A stretch of DNA of 64,000 nt, from assembly GCF_030253575.1 (NCBI RefSeq), contig NC_080564.1, forward strand, positions 26,578,561 through 26,642,560, read 5' to 3'. Positions 46,831-59,084 of this stretch are shown here, piece after piece. The DNA comes from Rhododendron vialii. Its lineage: Eukaryota; Streptophyta; Magnoliopsida; Ericales; Ericaceae. A program made the translations under genes and the position numbers. The notes beneath the pieces are model-generated. The model saw only the letters and a program-made list of their open reading frames with translations, made no database searches and had not been told where the DNA came from. Numbering within the stretch: the first letter of the stretch is position 1; each line of letters begins with the position of its first letter.

Positions 46831-47552
46831 TGAACATACACCGATCAAAGATCTAACCACATGATTCTGAAGTTGTCCAATGTATTTGAGTTCCACAACA
46901 TCAGACATCAGCAGAGACATTCGCGTCATATCTGACCACATATGATTCTACAGCTAGTCCGATGCACGTGAGACCGACAACATCAGACAATTGCAAAGCC
47001 ATTCATGTCAATCCGTGCTCTGCGTGTATGTAACATTTCCCAATTTAATTACAACTTCAACATAACAGTAGAATAATGTCCACCAATCACCCCATCATGA
47101 TATTTTCCCACATCAAGCAATGAAAAGCCAGAGAGTAATATGACTCAACCGAACATTTCTTAGTGGGTAAGAAGCCTCCATGGGTATGCCGAGGGGAAGC
47201 TGCTACGCTGTCTACCCCTCCCACCCTTTTTACAGTTAAAAAAAAACAATGAAAACCACAAACCAAACCCCACCCAGATCAGCAACAACCCAGAGAGTAC
47301 TAGTGCTTTCAATTGTTTTTTTTTTTTTTAGCTACAAATTATATAACAGACAAATAAACACGAATCTCACATAAGGGCATAAAACACATTAGTACAACAA
47401 ACACAATCACATTGTTTTAGTCTGTACATAACAAAAGACAAATTGCAGATAAACTAACGACCTGATCATTTCTTACTTTATGATCTCTCTAATTGGAATA
47501 TGAAGCTTCTCTCTCTCACTGACATTTTTCGCCCCTCGCTCGGATATGCTTA
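46831..47552. other. Spacer and 3' flank of the MYB gene
   Basis: Nothing coding is recognised. The 3' UTR of the minus-strand MYB gene should fall in about 47250-47552. Confidence 0.45.
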
Positions 47553-50500
47553 TCATGCAACGCTGATAACGCTATCAGCATTGTTGAAGCTCGGCATCAC
47601 CTGAAACGCGGAATGCCTGGACATATGACTCTGATCAGACGACAAAGAAAGCTTGAGAGACAATGGCATTGGCAATGGATCTACCGCAGATTTTTTATTT
47701 AAGTTCCAGTTCACCATTGTTGTCCCGCTGGTGATTGGAAGAACTGGAATTGGACGAACGAGCCTCATTGGTTCATGATTCAAAAGATCAACTTGTCCAA
47801 GGGAAAGTTTTTCCGTTGGGTTATCAATCTGTACTGGCACTAAAACAGGACCTGGCACTAAAACAGGACGCATGTTCACAGGGAAAGGCAAGACTTGAGA
47901 TCCACCGATATTGGAAGTTTCGGGTGGAGGTAGCTGGGTTGATGGTGGTAGAAGTGGCTGGGTATTGCTGCCTTGATGAAGTCTCTCTTCTTCCATGGGA
48001 ATTGGAGTAACCTAGTAATTATCGCATACAGATGTTAAGGCATAGTATAAAAGAGCACACACAACGCGTAAGGAGGATTAAGATCCAATATCATCAAAAG
48101 CTAAGATCAAACTTCAAAGCAATAAAAGATTAAACGTGATTGTGAAAGAATTGGCTATGACTGGATTCCACTGAGGCAAAATATGTTTATCCCCAGAGAC
48201 CTGAAGTTGTTTCCATTCCTACTTTTCCACTCGTCTTGTACTTTTTCTCTCTTGCACTCTAACACCAGTCTCTGATATTTTCTTTCTCTGTGCATTCCCC
48301 CCTAACCCAAGGTCGTTGAGTGAACTATAGGCCTTAAAAAAGCATTGTTCCTAAACAGGCTGATCGAAGAAAACTTTTCGACAGCGTTTTCCACAGACTT
48401 AATTGAAGAGGACGGCAGGTTCAAATTCAATGATGGTTTGGAGATGCCCTTAAGAATTCCGTCCTCACTTCTTGATGAAATGTGGAATCGCTGATATTTT
48501 TTTGCTCCAAAAACAATCAAGTGGAACCAGAACGGTGCAACTAACATTTTCAAGTACTATTCCTGAATCTTGGTGCATATCGCAGGGAAAATGTACGTTT
48601 TCAAGGAACAAAATAAGAAGTAATTTCAAGAAATAACGCTGTAACACGCCACAGAATCAACATCTGAACGCAATTACCGATTCGGTAGTGATGTCAAAGA
48701 GGCTAGATCGACGGCGGCGACGATTGAGGTTTGTCCTCCTGAGGAAGTACTTCTGAGCGTGGCTGGCGACTTGGGTCGGAGTGCGAGTCTTCACAAAATT
48801 CCTCGAAATACCTCTCCAATCTCCTTTGCCTACCTTTTGCAGTCCCAAGAGGAACAGCTTGTGCTCTTCCTCGGTCCATGGAACTCCTAATCAATATCCA
48901 TAATCCACACAGATCAGCAATTTTGTTCCAAAAGCTCCTCATACACATAATAAACACATTCGAAATGCAATAAAAAAAAAATGGTTGGGATTCCAAAAAA
49001 TCAGTTTTGCAGAAGCCTCTCAAGGACACCATCATGAAACTAAACCACTCTTTCTATTCATATCTCGTTCATTTTCCCCTAAAGGATTTCGAGGATATAG
49101 AAAATTTATTGTTTTTCGAAGAAAAATGAGCTCTTTCATACAATAATCCAACAAATAGACTCTGATAAGTTCAACCAAACAGGGTCAACGCGCCTAAGGA
49201 CGACCCAAACAAAGAAAGCCACCCCGAGATTCCGCACGGAAACCTTCCGACTAAAATGAACCATCAAAATCAACAATAATCATCAAAAGGATTGAAGACC
49301 AATCCTTCTTGGAAATTGATTTTAGCACTCCAAAAATTGATGGAGGGGCTCCAAACGACGTCATTTGTGTATCAACACAATTCAATTTTAGAGCCCCTCC
49401 ATTAATTTTTGGAGTGTCAAAATCACAATCATTCTTTATACCCCAAAATCTTACATTTATAAAGAGACATGATTAGATACAATACTAATCTACAACAGTT
49501 CCCCTACTTTTTAGCCAGTGCAGTCTACAATTCTTTTTTTCTTCTTGATAACTCAGTCCAACTTATGCTCATCTTGACTAAAATCCGGGGAACAATCCCA
49601 TGGTTCCAATTAAAATCAGAGCCAAAGGTTGTATGGACCTGTGTAGTCTACATTTTACTTTATTGAAAGAACATGAATATTTTCCAATCATCTCCAATTA
49701 GCAATACTTGAATGAAATTAGCAATACTTGAATGAAGAACAGGAATATTTTCCAAAAATCTAAAAATGACAATTTGAAACTGGTCTCGTTCCATTAAAGC
49801 TAATTCTTATTTTTTAAGTCCTTGTTTTTCAGTTTTATGATACAGATCATTTCCTCACAATAAATCACATCTAATTCAAAAAAAAAAAAGTACTTATGAA
49901 ATACTCGTACTTATTAGGCCTGTTGCAGAATACATTCTTAAAAAATAAGTACTTATTTTATATTTTCAAACTCAAAAATAATGTAAATGAAAAATAATTT
50001 TTCAATTTTTTTTGCACCGTATTAAAAATCTCAATGAGATCTATCAAACAATATCCATATTGATAAAAAATAATTTGCGTAAGCACATAATTTTTAAACT
50101 TGAAATTGTCTTCTTAAAAAATAAAAAAAATAAGTAGTTATTCTTCTTTCCGGAACGGAGCCTAATACTACCTCAGAGGAACGGGGTTAGTTTATCTAAT
50201 CCAAATATATCGTACTACCTCCGTTACTTTTAAAAAACCGAGTAGTCTGCAAAACACGGACTTCAAAAAAAAAATGGTGAAAAAAATTCAAACTTGTACT
50301 TATAAATTGAAAGAATCCATTCATAGCATCTATCAATTTGTGAAAAGAAGTTTGAATTTTTTTGACGAGAATTTATTTTTTAAAGTCTCCGTTTTGCGAA
50401 CTGTACTCTCTTTCAGGAAGAGAGCAAATATTAACTTCATAACTTCTCAATAAAAATAAAAAAACTCGCAGCGAACTGGCCAATTAAGTGTAATTCATTC

Positions 50501-50764
50501 AAGCAGTTGACGCTAATAAAGCGACGGGAGATCTGACTGACCTCTCTTGCGCTCGCGACTCCCGGAGGACTGATTGTGGATGGCCTCGTCGGCGGAGGCG
50601 CAATCGGCAGCAACGTCGGCGGCGTTTGACGACTCCTGTGGCAGCTCGTACTGCGAGAGATTGTTCATGCTGACGCTCTTCCTCATGTGGTCCACCCTCA
50701 CTCTCACTCCGAACAGCATGAAGGAGTCGTTGGCGCCGGTCTCCGAGCAGCTACCTGACGACAT
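47553..50764 (-). CDS. MYB1R1: SHAQKYF-class single-repeat MYB transcription factor (MYB1R1-like)
   Basis: Three minus-strand exons, 50764-50542, 48886-48678 and 48011-47553, join in phase to 296 codons plus stop. The N-terminus carries LFGVRV (res 17-22) and [13 protein letters not shown], as in MYB1R1-type proteins. [16 protein letters not shown]...[12 protein letters not shown]...[10 protein letters not shown] (about 72-122) is the single MYB repeat; SHAQKYF defines the class, which binds I-box/TATCC-type sites. A basic [12 protein letters not shown] segment follows. Near the C-terminus LSLKLSL (res 261-267) is an EAR-type LxLxL repressor motif. Introns are GT-AG (1655 and 666 bp). No break is seen. 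Potato MYB1R-1 is tied to drought response; function here is inferred by family. Confidence 0.93.
47834..47869 (-). repeat. Exact 18-bp tandem duplication in MYB coding exon 3
   Basis: The 18-bp unit CTGGCACTAAAACAGGAC is repeated exactly at 47834-47851 and 47852-47869. It adds six residues in frame, giving [14 protein letters not shown] in the proline-rich region. Confidence 0.92.
49318..49424. mobile_element. Small foldback MITE in MYB intron 1
   Basis: GATTTTAGCACTCCAAAAAT ... GGAGGGGCTC on the left mirrors GAGCCCCTCC ... ATTTTTGGAGTGTCAAAATC on the right around a short centre. 107 bp. Confidence 0.78.
49915..50163. mobile_element. MITE in MYB intron 1 (AAGTACTTATT family)
   Basis: The left end TTAGGCCTGTTGCAGAATAC and the inverted right end TTAGGCTCCGTTCCGGAAAG form imperfect inverted repeats. 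TAAGTACTTATTTT next to the end is shared with the element at 60008. Confidence 0.6.
50210..50430. mobile_element. Stowaway-like MITE in MYB intron 1
   Basis: The left end TACTACCTCCGTTACTTTT and the right part GTCTCCGTTTTGCGAACTG...GAGAG are inverted (CTCCGTT ends; TCTGCAAAACACGGAC mirrors GTCTCCGTTTTGCGAAC). The boundaries are approximate. Confidence 0.55.
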
Positions 50765-50835
50765 CTTCCCCGATCGGTGGTGATCGGTATTCTCCAGCTG
50801 AGGCAATCCGGAGGCCGTACGACGAGGAAGAATTG

Positions 50836-50889
50836 TAGAGAGAGAGAGAGGGAGAGGGGGAGGGGGGGATATAGAGAGAGAGAGAGAGA
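50836..50889. repeat. (GA)n tract in MYB 5' UTR
   Basis: GA-rich on plus, CT-rich in the transcript, with G-run interruptions, 72-125 bp upstream of the start codon. Confidence 0.9.
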
Positions 50890-50920
50890 TGATAAGGAGC
50901 GATTGGGTGGATTGAGCGTT

Positions 50921-50930
50921 GATATATAGA
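50921..50930 (-). promoter_or_regulatory. TATA box of the MYB gene
   Basis: Minus-strand TCTATATATC stands 157-166 bp upstream of the MYB start codon, just before the CT-rich leader. Position and sequence fit a core promoter. Confidence 0.55.
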
Positions 50931-51439
50931 GAGGGAGAGAGATGAGGAGGGGAGACACAGGTGTGACTGGGCAGCACACATGCGGCAAGGGTGTGTATAC
51001 GTGGCACTTGATCGACGGTTCATCCCATTCCAGTCCGAACTTCCTGTTGAAAACTATGGGTATACCATTTGTTGTACAAAATGGAATAATAAACAAACAA
51101 ATTGTTATAGTAGGAGTATTTTATATAAATTCAACGGTTCTGATAATTAATACGACAACTCAAAATACATCTTTCGCAATTGTGGCATGCATTTGGTGTA
51201 CACCAAATAGTGCAACCGTAATTGGGCTTATTTAATTTTACAACATATTAGAGTGCGAATGCGTGCACATACTCGTGGGATCCACAATAAAAAGTACCAT
51301 ACAATGTATAGATTCCCTAATGAATGTCAGTGAAACTTGACGAGCACCCCTGGAAGAATGTGAATGTGTATGTCAGTATATATATATTTTTTTGAACAAG
51401 CAAGATCATCCTAGTTATATAAATACAGAAAATGAAGAT

Positions 51440-52060
51440 TAAAAAGAAAAATCTCTATTGGAGCTTAGGGTTAGGGTCGTCAAATCGAAACAGAAAAACA
51501 CGAGGGTCCCTTCTTCTTTATCGTTCAATGACATCCGGAATAGAAATTCGATTTTCTTTAAGGAAGCTCGCAAGACATTGGATTTAGCTTCCATTTTGAG
51601 CATTGATGTTAAAGGATGGAGAAACCATGCTTTAAAAAAGTTTGTTGAAGTGCAAGAGGAAGAATTTAAGGAAAGGATCATGCTCTTGATGATTTTGGAG
51701 GATGGTTTCGTTTCGGAAGAAGAAGTGGATTTTGAGGATGGTGCTTCACTCTCGTTGGAATTTGAAGTTCGAGGTTTGGTGGGCCTAGGTAGTGGTTTTG
51801 GTTTCGGCTTTATCCTTTTGGTTTGTTCTCTTCGAGTTACGGGTTTTTTTTTTTGTATTATTTTGTTCAGGGTGTTTGGGGTGTTTAGAGGTTCTTTCGG
51901 TATGGTTTCTCGCTTTGGTTTTTTGGTTGGTTTATTGCCTTCCATTAGGTGTGGTTCTCGGGTGGCCTTTTTGTCAGTGTGTCCGTGATCTTTTAAATCT
52001 TTGTAATCTTTTTCAAAAATTTGCCTATCAAAAAAAACAAAAAACAGAAAAAAGTGCAGT
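51440..52060 (+). other. LINE-like 3' end or unknown retroposed fragment
   Basis: The plus strand has an open frame (51458-51988) whose first part is Glu/Lys-rich (FKEARKTLDLASILSIDVKG). Its second part is a T/G-rich sequence ending TTTTTGTATTATTTTG...AATCTTTGTAATC, then TATCAAAAAAAACAAAAAAC. The T/G-rich body plus A-rich tail is typical of plant LINE 3' ends. No RT motif is present and no certain target duplication was found. The first part matches no family I know. Confidence 0.45.
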
Positions 52061-52213
52061 ATATCCAAAACAACGAAACAAAATACTAACAAACAATACA
52101 AAAAGGAAAATAAAGAAACTAAAGTATTTGAATCTGTGTGCGGTTTTAGAATTAAATATGAGTGTGTTGAGTGTCAAGTGTGTGCGTCCGCAAATCGATA
52201 TCATCTTTTGCAT

Positions 52214-54024
52214 CTGAATTAATCTTTGTATATACGGTAGGTAAAGTACGCTTTAGGTCCTGTATTTTATATCTGGTGTCATTTTGTATCTTTACAGTTT
52301 ACAGTAATTGAAACAATTTAGGGATCAAGTTCTCACCAATTTACTCTTGTTTTGTCCTCTTTTTCGGGCACACATATTCGAACAGAAAATTTTGTACACA
52401 TTTTGCAGAGAAAAAATATCCCTGCGAGCTAAATCAACTTTATAGTATAACGATAGGAGATCAAAATCTTTAGGAGTCAACTTTATCGAAATCTTTATTT
52501 TGTACTACGAGTTATTCATATACTTATCCATATCTAACCAAGCTGATTTTTGAAGATGTGCGAGATCAACAGTTTAGATATTGATGTGAGCGCCTCATTT
52601 GGGATGAAGTCTTGGTTCGACTCCAACAGACAAAATTTCTTAATTATTAATAGTACTTAACATCTGGTGACATACTAAAGCGAGTATCCCATTTGATAGT
52701 GTTCACCATCAAATCTATTCGGAGTGCGAGTGTTTTTATTTAAACAATTGCAAAGAGTATTATATTCAACCATCAGGATTATTAACGAAAAGCGGGTGAC
52801 TACATTTACTATACGAGAGCTTGAAATAATTAAAATTTGTTCTCCTGACGTCTCACTTAAATGTTAATAAAAGATGATCAACTTGACCAACCCTAGTTGG
52901 TTTGACGTTCAATTGGTACGTATTAACATCGTCCTTTTGGACAATGATAGGATAAAATTTGGGATATTGAGAATTAGCAATTTGAAGCGGTAAGATTTGA
53001 AGTAAGTTTCACAAAGCACCTTATCCACGGCAGTAGACCAACCCTTTCATCAAGGAAAAATTATTGATGCTACTGGACACGGTCGCATGGTGCCCAACAT
53101 CCTCCATTTTCCCACGATTTTTTTAGGGTTATAATCATAACTAAATGCACGAGAGACACATGTACATGTGATTGTGAACCACTGAATAATTACACTCTTT
53201 ATCTAGTCACTAGCGGATGCCAGTGCCTAAATGCACGTCAGAATTTATCATAGTCTCAACTTAAATAAATTGTTTGTACTACCCGACTGCTTTACAGGAT
53301 AGTTGTAATCTCCACAAAGCGTTAGTTACCATTTTGAGATATTTCTTATTTGATCATCTAAGGCAAGTGAGAATAAAGAAAGATAGATTTATTAGGAGAA
53401 TATCCTCTGTATCTCTTAAAAAAGAAATGCTCTTGTTTATATAATTATATATATAGATATTTTTAAACAAAAATTACTCTGTTTTATAATATAGATGCTT
53501 GAATACCTTAAACATTAGACTTCTAAAGTAAAACTTAAAAACTATTGAGATCAGTAATGACTTCATTCTGATTTGCACACTGCCAATCAAGTGGTTTGGA
53601 CCGCAATATTGAGTTATTTATAGAGTCTGATTTTATTTGCCAACCTCATTAGTAAAGATCTCTCATGTCACGATCTCTTGTGATCCTTGAAGTGATGTAA
53701 AAAATTTAACCTATTTTGGTCTCATTCGACTATCCAAATCATACATTGCGCAGGCATTGATAGACACGTCATCTATGTAAATAAAAAATAGGTTCATCGG
53801 ATATCGGTATCCATTCGAACGACTCACGTTGTTCCATTTTGCATTACGTAACAGAATCACATGATATATAGGATAGGATCCTTTAAATGGATGAAGAATC
53901 CCTTAACTGCAATTGATTAAACTATGGGGTTCACTTCTTTATACTGTATCATTTTTTACATGGATCACAATGTATGGTATAGTTCAAGCATTTGTTCGGT
54001 GAGGAAATTTTGGTTTCCTTATTC
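52214..54024. other. Spacer, nothing recognised
   Basis: AT-rich with no coding frames of note and no repeat ends I could pair. Confidence 0.45.
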
Positions 54025-54033
54025 GCGTCAGAT

Positions 54034-54436
54034 AGGCCTATCAATGGGTCGGATTCAATCTGGATCCGAGAGATCCGAATCTGATAAGACTCGAATCCGG
54101 ATCCGAATTTTAAAAATTCGAATCCGATCAGAAAATCTGAATCCAATCCGAAAACTTTTTTACTTCAAAAATTTTAGCAAAAATTTTTTTTCCAAAAAAA
54201 GAAAAAATTTCTGAAAATAAAAATAAAAATACAACTTAAACATTTTTTTTTCAAAATAAAAAATTTACTCTTTTTTTTTTAAATTAAAAAAATTAAAGTT
54301 CGGATTCGGATTTATAACGGATTTAATCCGAATCAAATCCAATCCGTATTTGGATTACCAAATTCGGATTATCGGATCGACGTTATTAGATTCGGATCGA
54401 ATTTTTCGAATCGGATCCGATACATTGACAGACCTA
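54034..54436. mobile_element. MITE with GGATCCGAAT-type core, 9-bp TSD
   Basis: The left end AGGCCTATCAATGGGTCGG and the inverted right end AGGTCTGTCAATGTATCGG pair. The flanks GCGTCAGAT (54025-54033) and GCGCCAGAT (54437-54445) are a 9-bp duplication with one mismatch. The interior consists of GGATCCGAAT/ATTCGGATTCGG units in both orientations around an AT-rich centre. Confidence 0.8.
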
Positions 54437-54445
54437 GCGCCAGAT

Positions 54446-57400
54446 CTATGATCTCATGTCCATATTCCGTGAGAATGGACGTAAAATAGGCCCAGTCATA
54501 GTCTCATTAGAAGATTTTCAGTGCAAAGCGGGTACCACGTGGTGCCCACTTGGTGTATTCAGATCATTCATTTCGGTTTTGGACAGCTTAAATTTGGAGA
54601 GAGAAAAAGGAGAGAGAAAGAGGAGAGAGAGTGTTGGCGTGAGACAAGAGAGATTGTTTCAATTTGGGCCGTTCAATACACTTTTGGACTGCCCGAATGT
54701 GTTGCTCGGGTACCACGTTAGCCGGATAATGTGGTACCCACCCGGCACCCAAAAATTTCTCCATTTAATGACTTGGTTGAATTATATTTATTTTAAGATG
54801 GCTGCGGCTTTTCAGCCTCCTACGGTTTCCTTCATTCTATTCCCTCCGCCTAGCTCCTCCGCATCTAAAAGCACGCTGCCCAGTCAAATGCTGATCTTTC
54901 ATTTTTCTTAAAATAATAAATTAATATGGTTCATTCAAATGAATAATTATTATGATGAACTTATTTTTCATGCATGGATGCGGTATTCATGAATACCTAC
55001 TAAATGAACGATCCAGATCGTCAAATAGAACCACCGTGGGTTTCATGTTACCATCACATGAGAGATGTTCTCCCGGCGGATCTTGATTATAGTTGTGTTA
55101 TATACTTGTGGACGATAAATAAATAAATATATATGTCGTCCTATACATTTAATGGTCAAAGAGACAAGTTGGAGTGGATAGCAAAAGGGAACCAAAATAG
55201 ACAGTGGTTTGGTGATTAATTATCTGACAATCTTCTTATCTTGGAATTTTTTAGTGCCCAATTGACATAATATAACCTATTTAATAACTTATCTTTGCAG
55301 ATTCAGGGTACAATCATACACTTATGGACACCTCTAATAATTCTCCCTCTCATAATTATAAAACCACCCTGGTAAAACCCCAATATACCCTTGAGCTGTG
55401 TCAACGAATTCCTATTACCAGAATTAAATTAAAAAAAATCTCAAAATATAAATGTTTTTTTGTCACATGAATGCAAAAATTGATGGAGAGATTATATATT
55501 CATTGAGTAATTACCCCATACACTTATCAAATATACAATACAGTTTTTTGAGAAGTAAATACACTATAATAACAAATGTAATATTACCGATACTCTCTTT
55601 ATAAAATCATAGAGATTATTAATCATTCTGTCTTGTCATATATCCCTTACTAGTTCGACTAAATAAACACGGTCTAAAATTTTGCATACACTTGGAATTG
55701 AGCTATTGTAAAATTAATGATTGTACCCCTTTATTTTCCATGAAAAAGTTCGGGATTCAAGTTTACGAAGTATATCAAACACCAAATTAATAACTTCTCA
55801 ATTGACTAGCTAGCATCTTTGTTCTGCGAACAAAAGTAAAATAAAATATAAGGGCGAGAGTACGTTACTTTTAAATACTACTCCACTACAATAGAAGAAA
55901 AATCAAAATCCCAATCCAAATAACTAAAAATTGACAACCACATCTCCATGATGAAAGCTCAATCATCCCTCCCATTAAAGTATGATTACGATTCCCCTGA
56001 TCTTCCATAGGCAGAATGAAGTAAACAAAAACAGTGGATGGAGTAGTACTATTATAGTATTCCTTTTGGACTTGAGCTCTACTGGTTTGAAAATGTGGAT
56101 GGATTGGTTTGGTTTGATTAGGGAAGAGATCAGTGGACCCTAAATTCAGCTAAGCAGAGCGAGAGAGAGAGAAAGAGAGAGAGAGATTCTCATTTTTGTC
56201 CATTTGGGTGGTGAGATCTTTATGCAAATCTATAAAAATAGGATTACTTATAACTTTTCCGTACCAAGTTGATCGATATGATTGCCATATCTTTTATCGG
56301 TGGGTTTCTACTGGCCGGTGAAGGAAAGGATAATAAGATAAGGTGGTGCCTGGCCCCATCCTGGATGAATGAATACGAGAGTGCGTGTGGAAGTCTCGTG
56401 TTAAGTCCGATTGGTTGGTATGTTTGTTTTTCACCCGGTTTATTTAGGTTTGATCTTTGGAGTTAAGCCAGATGAAATTATTCTGTAATTTTTTGTGAAT
56501 TTTCTAGTCTCGATGTAGATGCCGCCTTTGACCGGAACATGAAGAAGATTAATTGAAAACCTAAATGTACGCGTAAGCTGGCTCGAACACTTTTGATCCT
56601 CTTAAGAAAAAAAGTGAGAGTGGAGGGGCCAGTCCTGCATTAGATAATGTCTCTCTGTTTTCAGGTCATTTTTGGATTTTCTTCTTAAGGCTGCCTGCTA
56701 GATATAACAATAGCTTTACGTAACACTTTATTTGAGATGTATTTTTCAAAGAAGATTTCCAAAATATATTAAATTGTTTGGAACGTGTAAAGTTTAACCT
56801 TTTAGATTTTTGTACAAAAAGAAGGACACTTTTAAAGTATTTTTTTTGGAAAAATTGTTTGAGCTAACTTATGTGACTTTTTGGCCAAAATAAAAAGGGT
56901 CCAGCTCACCTTTAGTCACCAAAACCTTTTACTGGACCTTGTTTTTTGCCTTAATAGTATGCGCTTCCCAATCTTATTTTGACAATTGAAACTGTTTATT
57001 TTTTGAGATCGTTAAGAACATCAAGTCAATACATGATCATATTGTGATCCGACTTGATCAATCTATTTTTTCAAGATGAGTGTATCCCAAAACAATGAAT
57101 TAATATCCGTTCACCACGGTTTTTAACATAGTTGAATTTCTCAATGAGTTCTAAAAAATTGAATAGCTTCAGTATTCAAAGTGGACTTGAGAAGAGAGCA
57201 CAAAATCATAAGTGACCAAAGAAAGAACCAGGATTTTCGCATTGGGAGCTAACATACACAATCAAAAATAAATAAAATAAAGGGAAACAATCATGTGAAT
57301 TTTTACTAACTCAAAAAAATACAAAATAATACCAATACATAGGATACTAAACATGTTTCTTATATCGACTTAAATTGCTAACGTTTGTCTAACCCTATCT

Positions 57401-58160
57401 GCTAAAATCAGGCATTTTGAATTGTGTTCGACACTCTTTCATCTCATTAAAAAGCATCCATGATAGAGTTTGTGTCAAACCCTCAAGCAATGTCTTGCTC
57501 AATATAAGTGATCAAGAAACTTGCTAAAAAGTTACTCATCCTTCATCTTGTTGCGGAGTCTTGTATTCACACGCATTAGTAGAAAAAGCACAATCTATTA
57601 TAGCCGCTGAAACAAGTGAAGTTAGTAGAAGTCAAATCAACCTATCGATAAGAGTATATATCGTGGACTTTCTTGTCTTCGCCAATACTTGACTCAACTC
57701 AGAAATCATTCTGTAGTTTTGCCATTTTAGTTTTTCGAAAGCCCTAATAGAAGTATAACAATAGTCCATTAGTATTTGATTAAATAACGATATTAACCCA
57801 TCACTTACTCTTTCATTTTATTTTAACCCATAACTTTATGTAGTAATTGTTACCGGTATTCTTATTTTGTTTGAAATGATTGTAATTAAACCTCAGGAAA
57901 ACCAATCTTAGTATACAAAATTGTTTCATAGCTTGAAAAATATTAAAGTTGTACCTATTAATTTTTTTTAACAAAAAACAAAAAGGGGAGGGGGCAGGTT
58001 ATATAGTTTGATGGTAATTTTTTTCAATGTAATAGCAGGGTTTTCAAAAATTGTAGGGGGCGACAGCCCCTAAAGGGCTAGTCTCCCTGTTCCATTCTTG
58101 GGCCGGACCGGAGAGGGTTAAAAAAAAAACAAAAACAAAATAGGTAAACTTTATAGTGCT
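54446..58160. other. Gene-poor spacer
   Basis: The segment 54525-54765 contains GGGTACCACGTGGTGCCC on the left and GGTACCACGTT...GTGGTACCCACCCGGCACCC on the right, perhaps the ends of a further small element. A GA microsatellite lies at about 56158-56186. No gene is recognised. The short frame at 56269-56463 resembles nothing I know. Confidence 0.4.
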
Positions 58161-58164
58161 TCTT

Positions 58165-59060
58165 TTTTTTTTGGACAAAAGGTGAGAAGAATTTTATTCA
58201 TCTGATAGGCAGAGCCTAAACATCAGAGAGATGCAAATCCCATGGGGGTAAAATGGACGTCCACAGACAAGACATGCCATTGGAAAGGGCTTTCTGAGCA
58301 TAATAATGTGCAGCCCTATTACAATCACGTTTAACAAAACCAAAATCACATGAACTGAATGAATTCTTCAAGACTAAGCAATCATGAATAACTACTGCAA
58401 TATCGGAGGGAGGGTCTTGACCATCATCGCATTTCCTCACAATTGCCTCCGCGTTCGATTCAATAAGCACCTTAGGACATTTTAGAGCAATCCCCAAATT
58501 CAACCCATCCCGAATAGCCAACACCTCCGCAATTCTGGACGAGTTGATCCCAGCATGAAGAGCCAGAAAAATACCAATAACTTGACCATCATCCCTTCGA
58601 GCTACTGCCCTTGTGCCAATAGTACTTAAGCTCCTGCAAACCGACGCATCGACATTTATCTTCAGCACATTCCTCTCAGGTCGCTGCCATACCAAGGTTC
58701 CCAGGGGAGAGGGACTCAAGGAGGGATGGGGGACCCTAATATTTGCGTCCTTGAATTCATAAAAATCCCTTTGCGCTTTCCTACTAACAGCATCCGTTGC
58801 CCAAATTTTTCCATTGAAAATAAGTCATTCCTTGCTCGTCAAATCCACCAACAGTAAAGTAAAGCCATACCTAAAAAAAGAGAAGGCAGACAAAATTGTG
58901 TGATACGATCATAGATGCATTCCCACCAATCAACCATGTGCCTGCACTCGAGTAGCTCTTCAGGTCTTAGCTGAAATGGAGAGTGAATCCATACTTTGAT
59001 TGCAGTCTCACACTAAAAAAGGACATGCGCAATTGATTCTTCCACTATAGCGAGGACAAA
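58165..59060 (-). pseudogene. LINE ORF2 3' end: RT zinc-binding and RNase H remnants
   Basis: Minus strand. From about 59060 down a zf-RVT-like stretch reads EESIAHVLF, CETAIKVWIHSPFQL and WWECIYDRI with stops. From 58719 to 58216 an open 167-aa frame is an RNase H-like (RVT_3) domain: LKINVDASVCR, GTRAVARRDDGQVIG, AEVLAIRDGLNLGIA, VLIESNAEAIVRKC, FGFVKRDCNRAAHYYAQKA. The typical acidic residues (D in NVDA, E in AEVLAIRDG, D/N in IESNAE where IESD is usual) are partly changed. The 3' tail is an A-run (T-run on plus, 58163-58173). The element is 5'-truncated and dead; the RNase H frame alone is intact. Confidence 0.78.
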
Positions 59061-59084
59061 CTGGGTCAAGTCCGAAAAAGTGCT

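Noticed and set aside
16140..51000. S6K, MYB1R1 and MOS14 as one functional cluster
   Set aside because: Separated by tens of kilobases of transposon sequence, with different strands and unrelated pathways. Neighbourhood alone is no evidence.
50704..51096. Two Ser/Pro/Leu-rich frames near the MYB start
   Set aside because: They are other-frame readings of the CT-rich 5' UTR and of exon 1.
51439..52101. 220-codon open frame on the minus strand
   Set aside because: Antisense of the T/G-rich retroposon-like segment. Lys/Pro/Ser-rich low complexity with no family resemblance.
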